Part shown: positions 8,892 through 17,336 of the stretch, piece by piece
How the letters are laid out: each line of letters opens with the position of its first letter
How positions within the stretch are numbered: position 1 is the stretch's first letter
NCBI RefSeq assembly: GCF_011058215.1
Contig: NZ_JAALFG010000001.1
Coordinates: 997,001-1,061,000, forward strand
Length of the DNA: 64,000 nucleotides
Reading direction: 5' to 3'
DNA from: Devosia aurantiaca
Lineage (GTDB): Bacteria > Pseudomonadota > Alphaproteobacteria > Rhizobiales > Devosiaceae
Translations under genes and position numbers: made by a program
Notes under the pieces: model-generated
Seen by the model: only the letters and a program-made list of their open reading frames with translations
Database searches by the model: none
What the model was told of the DNA's origin: nothing

Positions 8892-10694
8892 TCACGCAAC
8901 AAGACCCTTGGTCAGTTCGAGCGCCTGGCGTTCGAACAGGCGACGATAGATTCCGCCCTGAAGCCGGATCAGGGTTTCATGGCTGCCTTCCTCGACGATC
9001 TTACCCTTGTCGAACACCAGCAACCTATCAAGAGCCCGCACGGTCGAGAGCCGGTGGGCGATCACCAGCGTCGTGCGGCCATCCATCAGCCGTTCCATCG
9101 CCTGCTGGATCAGTACCTCGCTTTCGCTGTCGAGGCTCGACGTCGCCTCATCGAGGATCAGGATCGGCGCATCGGCCAGGAAGGCCCGGGCGATGGCAAC
9201 ACGCTGCCGCTCGCCGCCTGAAAGCTTGACGCCCCGTTCGCCCACCATGGTCTCGTAGCCCTTAGGCAGGCTTTCAATAAAGTCATGCGCATTGGCCTGG
9301 CGGGCCGCCTCCTCGATCTCCGCGCGGCTCGCACCGGGCCGGCCATAGGCGATGTTGTCGGCCAGGGTGCGGTGAAAGAGGATCGGCTCCTGCTGCACGA
9401 TGGCGATTTGGCCGCGCAGGCTCGATTGCTGCACATCGGCAATGTTCTGCCCGTCGATGGTGATGGCACCCTTGTTGATGTCGTAGAGCCGCTGGATCAG
9501 CTTGACGAAGGTCGTCTTGCCCGAGCCGGAATGGCCGACAAGACCAACCCGCTCGCCGGGAGCGATGCGCACCGAAAAGTCGCGGTAGAGAGGCGTCGCA
9601 TGCGATCCGTACTGGAAGGTGACGTGATCGAAGGCGATCGCGCCCGCTCCGATCCGGATCGCCGGCGCACCCGGCCTGTCCTCGATGCCAAGGCTCTGGC
9701 TGTCGAGCGCCACCAGTTCCTCCATATCGTTGACCGAGCGCTGCAGATTGCGGATATGCATGCCGACATCGCGCAGGTGCCCCTGCAGCACGAAGAACAT
9801 GGTAAGGACAAAGGTGATGTCGCCCGGCGTCGCCGCGCCGCGCTGCCACAGCAGCAGCGCCGTACCCAAAATGGCTGCCTGCATTAGGGCCATCATCAGG
9901 CCCTGCGCCCCGCCATTGAGCGTGCCCCGCTGCCACACGCGCCGCGTCCGCTTCCGCCACTTGCCGACGACGCGGCTGAGAATTGTCTCTTCGCGCGTTT
10001 CGGCACCAAAGGCCTTGACCACCGAATTGCAGCTCACCGCATCGGCCAGCGCGCCACCCATGCGCGTGTCCCATGTATTGGCCAAAGCGCCCGCCGGGGC
10101 GACGAAGCTGGTCGACAGCCATGCGGTGACGCCGACATAAAGCACCGAGCCGAGCCCGACGACCAAGCCCATGACCGGCCAGAAGAGGCCGAGGATGACG
10201 CTTGCCCCGACCAGCATGACCAGCGATGGCAGGAGCGCGACTAGCAAGGTGTCGTTGAGGAGATCGATGGCACCAGAGCCGCGCGTGATCTTGCGCACCG
10301 TGGAGCCGGCAAAGCTATTGGCGTGCCAGTCCGTCGAAAAGCGCTGCACCCGGTGAAAAGCGTCGGTGATGACGTCGTTCATGACCTTGAGGGTGAAGGC
10401 AATGATGTTGAAATAAACGAACTGCCGCAGCAGCACGGACGACAGGTAAAGCGCCGTCATGGTGAAGAAGGCGGTGACGGCCGGCACCCAGTTGGCAACA
10501 TCGTCGCCGCTTCCGGAGGCAACGGCATCGACCAGGCGGCCGGCAAAGATCGGGCTGAACGCTTCGGCAAGCGTTGCCGCCAGCACCAGGGCCGCGATCA
10601 GCGAGGCGCGCAGCGGCTGCTTGGCCCAGTGGCGGAAGGTAAAGCCCAGCACGGTGCGGAAGGCATTGGCCTGAAAGAGTTTCTTTTGACTCAT
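8892..10694 (-). CDS. ABC exporter, fused permease-ATPase (MsbA/MDR type)
   Basis: A 600-residue half-transporter. The N-terminal part (residues about 25-310) carries six predicted membrane segments of the ABC_membrane type; the C-terminal ATPase has Walker A GHSGSGKTT, Q-loop VQQEPILFH, signature LSGGERQR, Walker B ILILDEATSSLD and switch His in VIAHRLS. It probably works as a homodimer exporting a lipid or drug. The substrate is unknown. The start at 10694 (MSQKKLF) is preferred to the 19-codon upstream extension because homologues start near here. Confidence 0.9.
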   Translation of the reverse strand: MSQKKLFQANAFRTVLGFTFRHWAKQPLRASLIAALVLAATLAEAFSPIFAGRLVDAVASGSGDDVANWVPAVTAFFTMTALYLSSVLLRQFVYFNIIAFTLKVMNDVITDAFHRVQRFSTDWHANSFAGSTVRKITRGSGAIDLLNDTLLVALLPSLVMLVGASVILGLFWPVMGLVVGLGSVLYVGVTAWLSTSFVAPAGALANTWDTRMGGALADAVSCNSVVKAFGAETREETILSRVVGKWRKRTRRVWQRGTLNGGAQGLMMALMQAAILGTALLLWQRGAATPGDITFVLTMFFVLQGHLRDVGMHIRNLQRSVNDMEELVALDSQSLGIEDRPGAPAIRIGAGAIAFDHVTFQYGSHATPLYRDFSVRIAPGERVGLVGHSGSGKTTFVKLIQRLYDINKGAITIDGQNIADVQQSSLRGQIAIVQQEPILFHRTLADNIAYGRPGASRAEIEEAARQANAHDFIESLPKGYETMVGERGVKLSGGERQRVAIARAFLADAPILILDEATSSLDSESEVLIQQAMERLMDGRTTLVIAHRLSTVRALDRLLVFDKGKIVEEGSHETLIRLQGGIYRRLFERQALELTKGLVA

Positions 10695-10887
10695 GATGGC
10701 ATTCCGGTGCCGTTGTCCGGCAGCGGTTCCTTTTGGGAAACGGGGTGCCACAGCGAGAAAGGCTGCGGGCGGAGCGAGGGGAGAAAGTGGCTAAGGAGCC
10801 CGGGCGAGACGCGCTAGCGTCGCGTGCCACATGTGGGAGGGTTCATCACTGCTGCCATCAGACGCCTCCCTATGCTTGAAAATGAAG

Positions 10888-10919
10888 CGGCGAACGGTTT
10901 GTAGCCAAACCGTTCGCCG
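10888..10919. terminator. Hairpin behind the 37-residue membrane peptide gene
   Basis: A perfect 13-bp inverted repeat CGGCGAACGGTTT / AAACCGTTCGCCG with a six-base loop. On the minus strand it is followed by CTTCATTTTC, so it is a plausible terminator for the small minus-strand gene ending at 10946. Confidence 0.6.
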
Positions 10920-10945
10920 TTGCCAATCGGAAGTTTTCTTGTGCG

Positions 10946-11059
10946 CTAGTGAAGAGGCCGCGCCCCGGGGGCAGCAATCTCCCGCGTGGCAAAGTTGGCG
11001 TAGCTCAAGGCAACACCGAAGGCGGCGAAAACGGCAAGAATGGCGGCGATGAAAAGCAT
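10946..11059 (-). CDS. 37-residue membrane peptide, unknown function
   Basis: A very small ORF that begins with ATG at 11059, preceded by AGGAG at ideal spacing. It encodes one hydrophobic helix (MLFIAAILAVFAAFGVALSY) with a short polar tail ending near PGARPLH. A terminator-like hairpin follows. The strong ribosome-binding site and clean boundaries argue for a real short protein. No function can be assigned. A longer in-frame version starting at 11131 is less likely. Confidence 0.55.
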   Translation of the reverse strand: MLFIAAILAVFAAFGVALSYANFATREIAAPGARPLH

Positions 11060-11216
11060 GGCGATATCTCCTGTTGCTGGATGGAGATGTCGCGCCGATG
11101 GACAGGCGTCCGCTTGATCCTGATCAACCAATTTTGCGATTATTGCCGGGGTGGCGCCGGGCGGGGCAGGGCGCTAGGCTTTGCCCCACCGATTCAAGAC
11201 CAAGAAGGCGTTTCCC

Positions 11217-12464
11217 TTGAGCAATTCTCCCATCGACCAGAGTAAACTCGACAAGCTCGGCGAAGTCGCCATCAAGGTCGGCCTGCAGCTGGCCGAGGGC
11301 CAGGACCTCATCATCACCGCCCCGATGACCGCCGCGCCCCTGGTGCGTCGCATCACCGAGCATGCCTATAAGGCTGGCGCCGGGCTCGTGACGACCATTT
11401 ATTCGGACGAGGAAACGACGCTCGCTCGCTTCCGCTATGCCAAGGATGCGAGCTTCGACCGCGCCGCCGGCTGGCTTTATTCGGGAATGGCGGAGGCCTA
11501 CAAGAACAATGCCGCGCGCCTCGCGATCTCGGGCGACAATCCGATGATGCTGGCCAACGAAGACCCTGAAAAGGTGTCGCGCGCCAACCGCGCCAATTCG
11601 GCCGCCTATCGCCCGGCGCTGGAGCTGATCACCGGCTTCGACATCAACTGGAACATCGTTTCCTACCCGACGCCCAATTGGGCCAAGCTGGTCTTCCCCA
11701 ACGACCCCGAGGATGTCGCGATCGGCAAACTCGCCCACGCCATCTTTGCAGCATCGCGCGTCGACCAGGCCGACCCGATCGCCGCCTGGCAGCAGCATAA
11801 TGCAAACCTTAAGGCGCGCTGGACCTGGCTCAACGGCAAGAAGTTCGCCTCGCTCAAATATAGCGGACCGGGCACTGATCTCAGCGTCGGTCTCGCCGAT
11901 GGTCACCGCTGGAAAGGCGGCGCCTCGGAGGCCAAGAATGGCGTTACCTGCAACCCCAATATCCCGACCGAGGAAGTGTTCACCACGCCGCATCGCCTCC
12001 GCGTTGAAGGCACGGTCGCGGCGACCAAGCCGCTCTCGCACAACGGCACGCTGATCGAAAACATCCAGGCCCGCTTCGAAGAAGGTCGCCTGGTCGAGCT
12101 CAAGGCGACCAAGGGCCAGGAAGTGTTCAACAAGGTGCTCGACACCGACGAAGGCGCTCGCCGCCTCGGCGAAGTGGCCCTTGTGCCCCATTCCTCGCCG
12201 ATCTCGGCCTCGGGCATCCTCTTTTACAACACGCTCTACGACGAAAACGCCAGCTGCCACATCGCCATGGGCCAGTGCTACGCCGACTGCTTCGAAGGCG
12301 GCAAGGAACTGACCCCCGACCAGATCTACGCCCAGGGCGGCAACAAGAGCCTGATCCACATCGACTGGATGATCGGCTCGGACCAGGTCGACATCGACGG
12401 CGTCCACGCCGATGGCAGCACCGAGCCCGTGATGCGCAAGGGCGAATGGGCGTTCAGCGTTTGA
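11217..12464 (+). CDS. Aminopeptidase, M29 family (AmpS/PepS type)
   Basis: A metalloaminopeptidase of about 415 residues acting in the cytoplasm on peptide N-termini. M29 hallmarks are present: TEEVFTTPHR with metal-binding Glu, a second Glu in LGEVALVP, His in NASCHIAMGQCY, and HIDWMIGS with His and Asp ligands. A TTG start at 11217 is preferred: AAGG stands eight bases upstream and homologues begin with a similar SPIDxxKLDKL sequence. An earlier in-frame TTG at 11181 would add 12 residues without a better signal. Confidence 0.9.
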   Translation: MSNSPIDQSKLDKLGEVAIKVGLQLAEGQDLIITAPMTAAPLVRRITEHAYKAGAGLVTTIYSDEETTLARFRYAKDASFDRAAGWLYSGMAEAYKNNAARLAISGDNPMMLANEDPEKVSRANRANSAAYRPALELITGFDINWNIVSYPTPNWAKLVFPNDPEDVAIGKLAHAIFAASRVDQADPIAAWQQHNANLKARWTWLNGKKFASLKYSGPGTDLSVGLADGHRWKGGASEAKNGVTCNPNIPTEEVFTTPHRLRVEGTVAATKPLSHNGTLIENIQARFEEGRLVELKATKGQEVFNKVLDTDEGARRLGEVALVPHSSPISASGILFYNTLYDENASCHIAMGQCYADCFEGGKELTPDQIYAQGGNKSLIHIDWMIGSDQVDIDGVHADGSTEPVMRKGEWAFSV

Positions 12465-12525
12465 GGCTAGCGCTTGGGCTTTCTTCACCCCCTCCCTACC
12501 TTCGCTAAGCCTTCGGCTAAGCTAC

Positions 12526-12622
12526 GGTCCCCTCCCCTCTGAGGGGGAGGGTAAAGCCGGTGCGCTTGAAAAGTAGCTGCAACACTCGCGATGCCCACCT
12601 TCCCCCTCAGAGGGGAGGGCAA
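12526..12622. repeat. Paired CCTCCCC palindromes, related to the CCCCCACCC family
   Basis: Two copies of a CCCTCCCCTCTGAGGGGGAGGG-type palindrome (about 12528-12551 and 12598-12620) face each other across about 47 bases, so the whole is an inverted repeat. It fills the gap between the convergent aminopeptidase and PPK2 genes, similar in placement and base content to the repeats at 4.8, 31.5 and 33.4 kb. Confidence 0.6.
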
Positions 12623-12645
12623 GCAGATCTTGGCGACGTAGGAGC

Positions 12646-13545
12646 CTAGCGGCGCTCGGAAGGGGTGTCTCCCTGGGTCGCGGGCAAGCCGCTACTCCCC
12701 TTAACCCCCAAAAATTCCTTCCCCGTCATGACGATCTTGGGATCGATCTTGCCGATTTCCCCTAAATCCTTGCCCTCATAATCAAGCGCATGCAGCACCA
12801 CGCGAATGGCGTTCAAACGCAGCCGGTTCTTGTCGTTGGCGCGAATAACCGTCCAGGGCGCGTGTTGGGTATCGGTCAGCCGGAACATGCGGTCGCGCGC
12901 TTGCGAATACTCGTCCCACTTGCCCAATGCCTTGATGTCGACCGGTGAGAGCTTCCAGCCTTTCAGCGGGTCATGGCGGCGGTCGTGGAAGCGCTTGATC
13001 TGCATTTCGCGGCCGATCGAGAGCCAGAACTTGAAGAGCTTTATGCCGTCGCGGGTGAGGCGTTTCTCAAACTCGGGCGCTTCTTCGAGGAAGAGCTCGG
13101 TTTGCTCCGGCGTGCAAAAGCCCATTACCGGCTCGACCACGGCGCGATTGTACCAGGAGCGGTCGAACAGCACCATTTCCCCGCCGGAGGGCAGCCAGTC
13201 GATATAGCGCTGGAAATACCATTGCATTTGTTCGCGCTCGGTCGGCTTGGCGAGGGCGACGGAGAAATTATAACGCCGGTTGAGGTTTTCCAAAAACCGC
13301 TCGATCGTGCCGCCCTTGCCGGCGGCGTCCCGGCCCTCGAACAGGATGATGGTCCGCGTGCCCGCCTTGGCCATATGCGCCTGATGCAGCACGAGCTGCT
13401 TTTGCAGCGCATACATCTGCGTGTCATACTCGTCATTGTCGAGCTTTTCGTCATAAGGAAAACCGCCCGAAGTGAAGGCCGCTTTCTTGATGGCCTTGGG
13501 CAGGTCGGGATCGTTTATGTCGAAGCCATCATAGGGGTCGGTCAC
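12646..13545 (-). CDS. ppk2: Polyphosphate kinase 2
   Basis: A 299-residue PPK2-family enzyme that transfers phosphate between polyphosphate and nucleoside di- or monophosphates. It has Walker A GRDAAGKGGTI (about residues 71-81), the conserved RAL-type basic lid replaced by ALAKPTEREQMQWYFQRY, and Walker B FDRSWYNRAVVEPV. The start is GTG at 13545 with GGAGA about eight bases upstream. It is divergent from phoR, with only 69 bases between, and a Pho-box-like sequence lies in that gap. The direction of the reaction in vivo (polyP use or synthesis) cannot be told from sequence. Confidence 0.92.
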   Translation of the reverse strand: MTDPYDGFDINDPDLPKAIKKAAFTSGGFPYDEKLDNDEYDTQMYALQKQLVLHQAHMAKAGTRTIILFEGRDAAGKGGTIERFLENLNRRYNFSVALAKPTEREQMQWYFQRYIDWLPSGGEMVLFDRSWYNRAVVEPVMGFCTPEQTELFLEEAPEFEKRLTRDGIKLFKFWLSIGREMQIKRFHDRRHDPLKGWKLSPVDIKALGKWDEYSQARDRMFRLTDTQHAPWTVIRANDKNRLRLNAIRVVLHALDYEGKDLGEIGKIDPKIVMTGKEFLGVKGSSGLPATQGDTPSERR

Positions 13546-13546
13546 A

Positions 13547-13581
13547 CTGTCTCTCCGTTGTCACAATGAGGGTGCTATGAA
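13547..13581 (+). promoter_or_regulatory. Candidate Pho box and -10 element for phoR
   Basis: Two direct seven-base units 11 bases apart, CTGTCTC (13547-13553) and TTGTCAC (13558-13564), match the PhoB consensus CTGTCAT-N4-CTGTCAT at 10 of 14 positions. A TATGAA -10-like hexamer follows after 11 bases (13576-13581), the spacing expected of PhoB-activated promoters. It would fire toward phoR (start 13615). It also overlaps the leader of ppk2 on the other strand. Confidence 0.45.
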
Positions 13582-13614
13582 GCGGTTTGCCGTGCAAGCG
13601 GTGCCCCTACAGCA

Positions 13615-14910
13615 ATGAACCGACCGGACGACATGGACGATATTCCTCCGGCCCAGCCGCTTGGCGCCCTGCCTGCCCTTTTGACCCGGCTGATCGGCTA
13701 TGGTCCGCTGCTTGCGGCCCTTGCCGGCGTGGTCATCGGCTTTGTCCTTTTCGGCGCCTTGCGGCCCGATATCGCCATCCTCGGTATCCTTGTGATGGTC
13801 GGCTTTCTGGCCATGCTGCCCTTGCCGGTCGTAACGGTCACGGAAACGGTTGAGTTGCCCGCGCCTGCCGCCGACACCTTCGAAACCGAAGCCTTCGTAG
13901 AGGCACTCGCGGAGCCTGCACTCGTTCTGGACCGGCGCGGTGCCGTGCTGCATCGCAACCAGGCCGCAACGCGCCAATATCCTGGTCTTGTCGAAGGCAA
14001 GGTAATGACGCTGGTGCTGCGCAATCCGGAACTGGTGAGCGCCATCGAAGCCTCGCTGCGCACCGGCGAGCTGCGCACCTTCGAGCTCCATGAAACCGTG
14101 CCGGCCGAGACCTGGGACAAGGTGACGGTGTCGCCGCTTCATTGCCCCAGGACCGATTGGGAAGCCGAAGACCATCGCCGCCTCTTGGTGACGGTTCAGG
14201 GCCTCACCGAACTCAGGCGCATGGATGCGCTGCGCACCGACTTCGTCGCCAATGCCAGCCATGAGCTGCGTACGCCCCTGGCCTCGCTGATCGGCTTCAT
14301 TGATACCCTGCTCGGGCCTGCCGCCAAGGATGCCGCGGCGCGCGAAAAATTCTTGGGCATCATGCGCAATCAGGCCGACCGCATGAGCCGCCTCATCGAC
14401 GATCTCCTGAGCCTATCGCGCATCGAAATGCACCAGCATGTGCGCCCGACCGGCTCGGTGGACCTGGCTGGCCTTCTGCGCGAAGTGCGCGAGGGGTTGC
14501 AGACCCAGGCCAAGGCGGCCGAGCTCGACGTGGTGCTCACCCTGCCCACCGGACCTGTTCTGGTGACCGGCGATCGTGGCCAGCTCTACGAAGTCTTCGA
14601 AAACCTCGTCGACAACGCCATCAAATACGGTGCCACCGGCAAAAGCGTGGAAGTAACGCTGAGCGAGGTCGACCGGCCGGGCCTGCGCTATCAGGTGAGC
14701 GTCGTCGATCATGGGCCCGGCGTCGAGCCCGAACACGTGCCGCGCATGACCGAGCGCTTCTACCGCATAGACGCCGAAGCCAGCCGCAAGAAGAAGGGCA
14801 CGGGCCTTGGCCTCGCCATCGTCAAGCACATCGTCCAGCGCCATCGCGGTCAAATGTCCATCCGCTCGCGCCCCGGCGAAGGGCTGCGGGTGGATGTGCT
14901 GCTGCCTTAG
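13615..14910 (+). CDS. phoR: Phosphate-regulon sensor histidine kinase PhoR
   Basis: A 431-residue membrane sensor kinase. Two transmembrane segments lie at about residues 28-75, then a PAS-like domain (ALVLDRRGAVLHRN), then the HisKA domain with phospho-accepting His in NASHELRTPL, and the HATPase domain with N box ENLVDNAIKYG and G boxes DHGPGV and GTGLGLAIVKHI. The short periplasmic loop and overall order match PhoR. No phoB, pst or phoU gene is adjacent in this window; the partner regulator must be elsewhere. The divergent ppk2 gene fits a phosphate theme. Confidence 0.88.
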   Translation: MNRPDDMDDIPPAQPLGALPALLTRLIGYGPLLAALAGVVIGFVLFGALRPDIAILGILVMVGFLAMLPLPVVTVTETVELPAPAADTFETEAFVEALAEPALVLDRRGAVLHRNQAATRQYPGLVEGKVMTLVLRNPELVSAIEASLRTGELRTFELHETVPAETWDKVTVSPLHCPRTDWEAEDHRRLLVTVQGLTELRRMDALRTDFVANASHELRTPLASLIGFIDTLLGPAAKDAAAREKFLGIMRNQADRMSRLIDDLLSLSRIEMHQHVRPTGSVDLAGLLREVREGLQTQAKAAELDVVLTLPTGPVLVTGDRGQLYEVFENLVDNAIKYGATGKSVEVTLSEVDRPGLRYQVSVVDHGPGVEPEHVPRMTERFYRIDAEASRKKKGTGLGLAIVKHIVQRHRGQMSIRSRPGEGLRVDVLLP

Positions 14911-14943
14911 CTATTGGCATCGTAACTCTTCATAGCCACCGGC

Positions 14944-15014
14944 TGTCACCCCGGGCTTGATCCGGGGCCCATCCTGAAATCTCAGGATGGATCCCCGCCT
15001 TCGCGGGGATGACA
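14944..15014. repeat. 71-bp palindromic repeat, TGTCACCCC family, copy 2
   Basis: Starts TGTCACCCCGGG and contains the inner stem CATCCTGA / TCAGGATG; it ends with GGGGATGACA. It resembles the element at 7971-8042 in its left half and diverges in the right half. It sits between phoR and the gcrA terminator. Confidence 0.7.
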
Positions 15015-15041
15015 TCGTGGGGTGAGTATATCAGCAAAACA

Positions 15042-15066
15042 AAAAGGGCGCCCGAAGCGCCCTTTT
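15042..15066. terminator. Terminator between phoR and gcrA
   Basis: A perfect 10-bp stem AAAAGGGCGC / GCGCCCTTTT with a five-base loop. On the minus strand it is followed by TTTTGTTTTGC-like sequence, so it ends gcrA transcription; it is symmetric enough to serve phoR as well. Confidence 0.75.
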
Positions 15067-15088
15067 GCTCATTCCATAAAACCCCGCC

Positions 15089-15660
15089 TCAGCGGCGCTT
15101 TTTGTCCAGCTGGTGATAGGCCTTGCGCGAGTGGAACTCGCAATAGGGACCGGATTCCTGGGCGTGGCCGCCGCAGAAATAAAAGTCCTTGGTCAACGGA
15201 TCGCCGATCGGCCACTTGCAGGTCTGCTCGTTGAGCTGCAGCAGGCTCAGGCGCTTGTCTTCGGGGATGAAGAGCTCTGCCGTCTGCGGCGCAACATAAA
15301 CTTCGGTCTGCAGTTCCGGCGTCATGGCGAGGGCGGTGGCGCCCATCACCTGCGGGCGCGACATGGTCTGCGCCGGACGCGGCTTCTGGCTCAAATGCGA
15401 CGGGATGCCGGAGGAAACCGGGCTGGCGACGCGGCGCGGTGCCGGACGTGGCGCCGGCCGGCTGCGCGGCGCCGTGTTGGTCGGCTTGGCACGGGCGGAA
15501 AGCTTGAGGCGATGCACCTTGCCGATCACGCCGCATTGCGAGTCACGCCGTCACCCAGTTCGCTGGCGATCTGGCTGGCGCTCAGCCCTTCCATCCAGAG
15601 CTTTTTCAAAAGTTCGACGCGCTCGTCAGTCCAACCCAGCGATTGTGTTCCTGAAACCAT
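15089..15660 (-). CDS. gcrA: Cell-cycle regulator GcrA (frameshift near 15534)
   Basis: GcrA is an alphaproteobacterial transcription factor that binds CcrM-methylated GANTC promoters with sigma70 RNA polymerase. The N-terminal DNA-binding part (WTDERVELLKKLW, then SASQIASELG, GVTRNA) is encoded from ATG 15660, and the rest (VIGKVHRLKL, a Pro/Arg-rich linker, then CKWPIGDP...FYFCGG...YCEFHSRKAY with the conserved Cys pattern) continues in another frame. The shift falls in TRNA-VIGK near 15530-15540, where two extra bases (or one missing) appear. The repaired protein has about 190 residues. Because GcrA is widely conserved and both halves are intact, this is probably a sequencing indel. Confidence 0.9.
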
Positions 15661-15670
15661 CGTCAAAACA

Positions 15671-15862
15671 GAATCCTTCATTGTGCCGACAAGTGGCTGT
15701 CAGCCTGCAACTCTACTGCTCGTATGTTGAGCGGGTCCGCCACACGAGATATCGTGTCCCCAACGAGGAGGAGATTACGACATCGCTGGAATCGGGATCA
15801 AGAGTCGGGGTGATTTTCCCCGTTTATTCCTTGGTTAATTTTGCCTTAACAAACCATGAGTC
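15671..15862. promoter_or_regulatory. gcrA upstream region: CtrA box and four GANTC sites
   Basis: Upstream of gcrA, TTAA-N7-TTAA (15835-15849) matches the CtrA consensus exactly. Four GANTC sites for the CcrM methyltransferase occur at 15671, 15789, 15802 and 15858, within 192 bases of GC-rich DNA. In Caulobacter gcrA is repressed by CtrA and affected by CcrM methylation, so this arrangement suggests the same circuit here. Confidence 0.6.
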
Positions 15863-15886
15863 ATTTCAGGGACTTGCCCGGATCGG

Positions 15887-15919
15887 ATTGACTTAGCTCG
15901 CGATTTTCGCCTAATTCTC
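15887..15919 (+). promoter_or_regulatory. Candidate sigma70-like promoter upstream of argD
   Basis: TTGACT at 15887 is followed after about 17-18 bases by a CTAATTC -10-like sequence. It points toward argD (start 16014). A terminator-like hairpin lies immediately downstream, which makes the arrangement odd. The remaining bases of the 353-base gap between gcrA and argD show no ORF I would accept. Confidence 0.3.
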
Positions 15920-15925
15920 GTGGCC

Positions 15926-15960
15926 AAACGCGCTGCCGAACCGGCGCGTTTTTGCTTTTT
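15926..15960 (+). terminator. Terminator-like hairpin in the argD leader
   Basis: A perfect 8-bp stem AAACGCGC / GCGCGTTT with a ten-base loop, followed by TTGCTTTTT. It is oriented to stop plus-strand transcription, yet no plus-strand gene lies between phoR, which has its own terminator, and this point. It could be an attenuator for argD or the end of a short untranslated RNA. Confidence 0.5.
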
Positions 15961-16013
15961 GTGGCGTCTTTGCCACGCTCCCGATCAATCGCCTGTTTAA
16001 AGAGGATTTTGCC

Positions 16014-17214
16014 ATGTCTGCGCTCTACGGCACTTATGCCCGGTCCGATCTCGCCTTTCGAGCGGGGCGAGGGTATGCGCCTGTATGACCAGCACGGCCG
16101 AGAATTTCTCGACTTCCACGCCGGCGTCGCCGTCAACGCCCTTGGGCATGGCGATCCGCATCTGGTCAGTGCCCTCAAGGCCGCGGCGGAAAAGGTCTGG
16201 CACACGGCAAATACCTTCACCATTCCCGAGCAGGAACGGCTTGGCCAGCGACTGGTCGATGCGACCTTTGCCGATGCCGTGTTCTTTACCAACTCCGGCG
16301 CCGAAGCGCTCGAATGCGCCATCAAGACGGCGCGCCATTATTTCTGGGCCAAGGGCGAAACGGATCGCAGCGACATCATCGCCTTCACCGGCGCTTTCCA
16401 TGGCCGCACGCTCGGCACGATCGCGGCTGGCGGCAATCCCGATTACCTCGAAGGCTTCGGCCCAGCGGCGCCCGGCTTCAAGCACACCAAGCCCGGTGAC
16501 CTCGATGCCGTTCGCGCGCTGATCACCCCGCAGACCTGCGCTATCCTGATCGAGCCCGTTCAAGGCGAAGGCGGCGTCACCGCCATGAGCGCCGAGTTCA
16601 TGCAGGGCCTGCGCGCCCTTTGCGACGAGCACGGCATGCTGCTTATTCTTGACGAAGTGCAGTGCGGTTTTGGCCGCACCGGGCGCTTTTTTGCCCATGA
16701 ATGGAGCGGCATCACCCCGGATATCGTCGCGGTTGCCAAGGCCATCGGCGGCGGCTTCCCGCTGGGCGCCTGCCTTGCCAAGGGCGATGTTGCGGCCTCC
16801 ATGGTGCCGGGCACCCATGGCTCGACCTATGGCGGCAATCCGCTGGCGACCGCGATCGGCAATGCCGTGCTCGATCGCATCCTTGCGCCCGGCTTCCTCG
16901 ACCAGGTCAATACGATGGGCCAGCGCCTCGCCTGGCACCTCCAGCAGCTGGCGCAAAAGTACCCCGACCACGTGCTCGAACTGCGCGGCAAAGGCCTTCT
17001 TGCCGGCATTAAGATCGCGACCCCGGTGCGCGACATGGTCACCCGCCTGCGCGACGATCATCAGCTCCTCACCATTGGCGCCGGCGAAAACGTCCTGCGC
17101 CTCCTGCCGCCGCTGATCGTCACCGAAGCCGATATCGAAGAGGCCATGACCAAGATCGGCGCCGCCTTCGACGCGATCGACGCCGTCAACGCCGCGCCGG
17201 CGACGGGCTCCTGA
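16014..17214 (+). CDS. argD: Acetylornithine aminotransferase (frameshift near 16056)
   Basis: A PLP-dependent class III aminotransferase of arginine synthesis, converting N-acetylglutamate semialdehyde to N-acetylornithine. Visible are [12 protein letters not shown], the [13 protein letters not shown] segment, the [12 protein letters not shown] motif with the PLP-binding Asp, and [12 protein letters not shown] with the Schiff-base Lys. ATG 16014 has AGAGGA upstream and encodes [15 protein letters not shown], then an extra T in the TTT at 16056-16058 shifts the frame; the rest continues at [10 protein letters not shown]. Repaired length is about 399 residues, normal for ArgD. The single-frame alternative would start at ATG 16036. 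Confidence 0.92.
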
Positions 17215-17336
17215 ATGTTCTTGACCTTCTACCACTTTGGGCGCCGCCGAGGCTTCTGACATCAATTGTTAGCCGTCATCATGCATGGTGACGGTTCAGC
17301 CCTCCTCACGCACAGCGTTACAAAGGAACCCGGCCC

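Noticed and set aside
15952-16013. Extended N-terminus for argD from 15952
   Set aside because: Translation there overlaps the terminator hairpin and lacks a ribosome-binding site; ATG 16014 has AGAGGA and yields a family-like N-terminus once the frameshift is allowed for.
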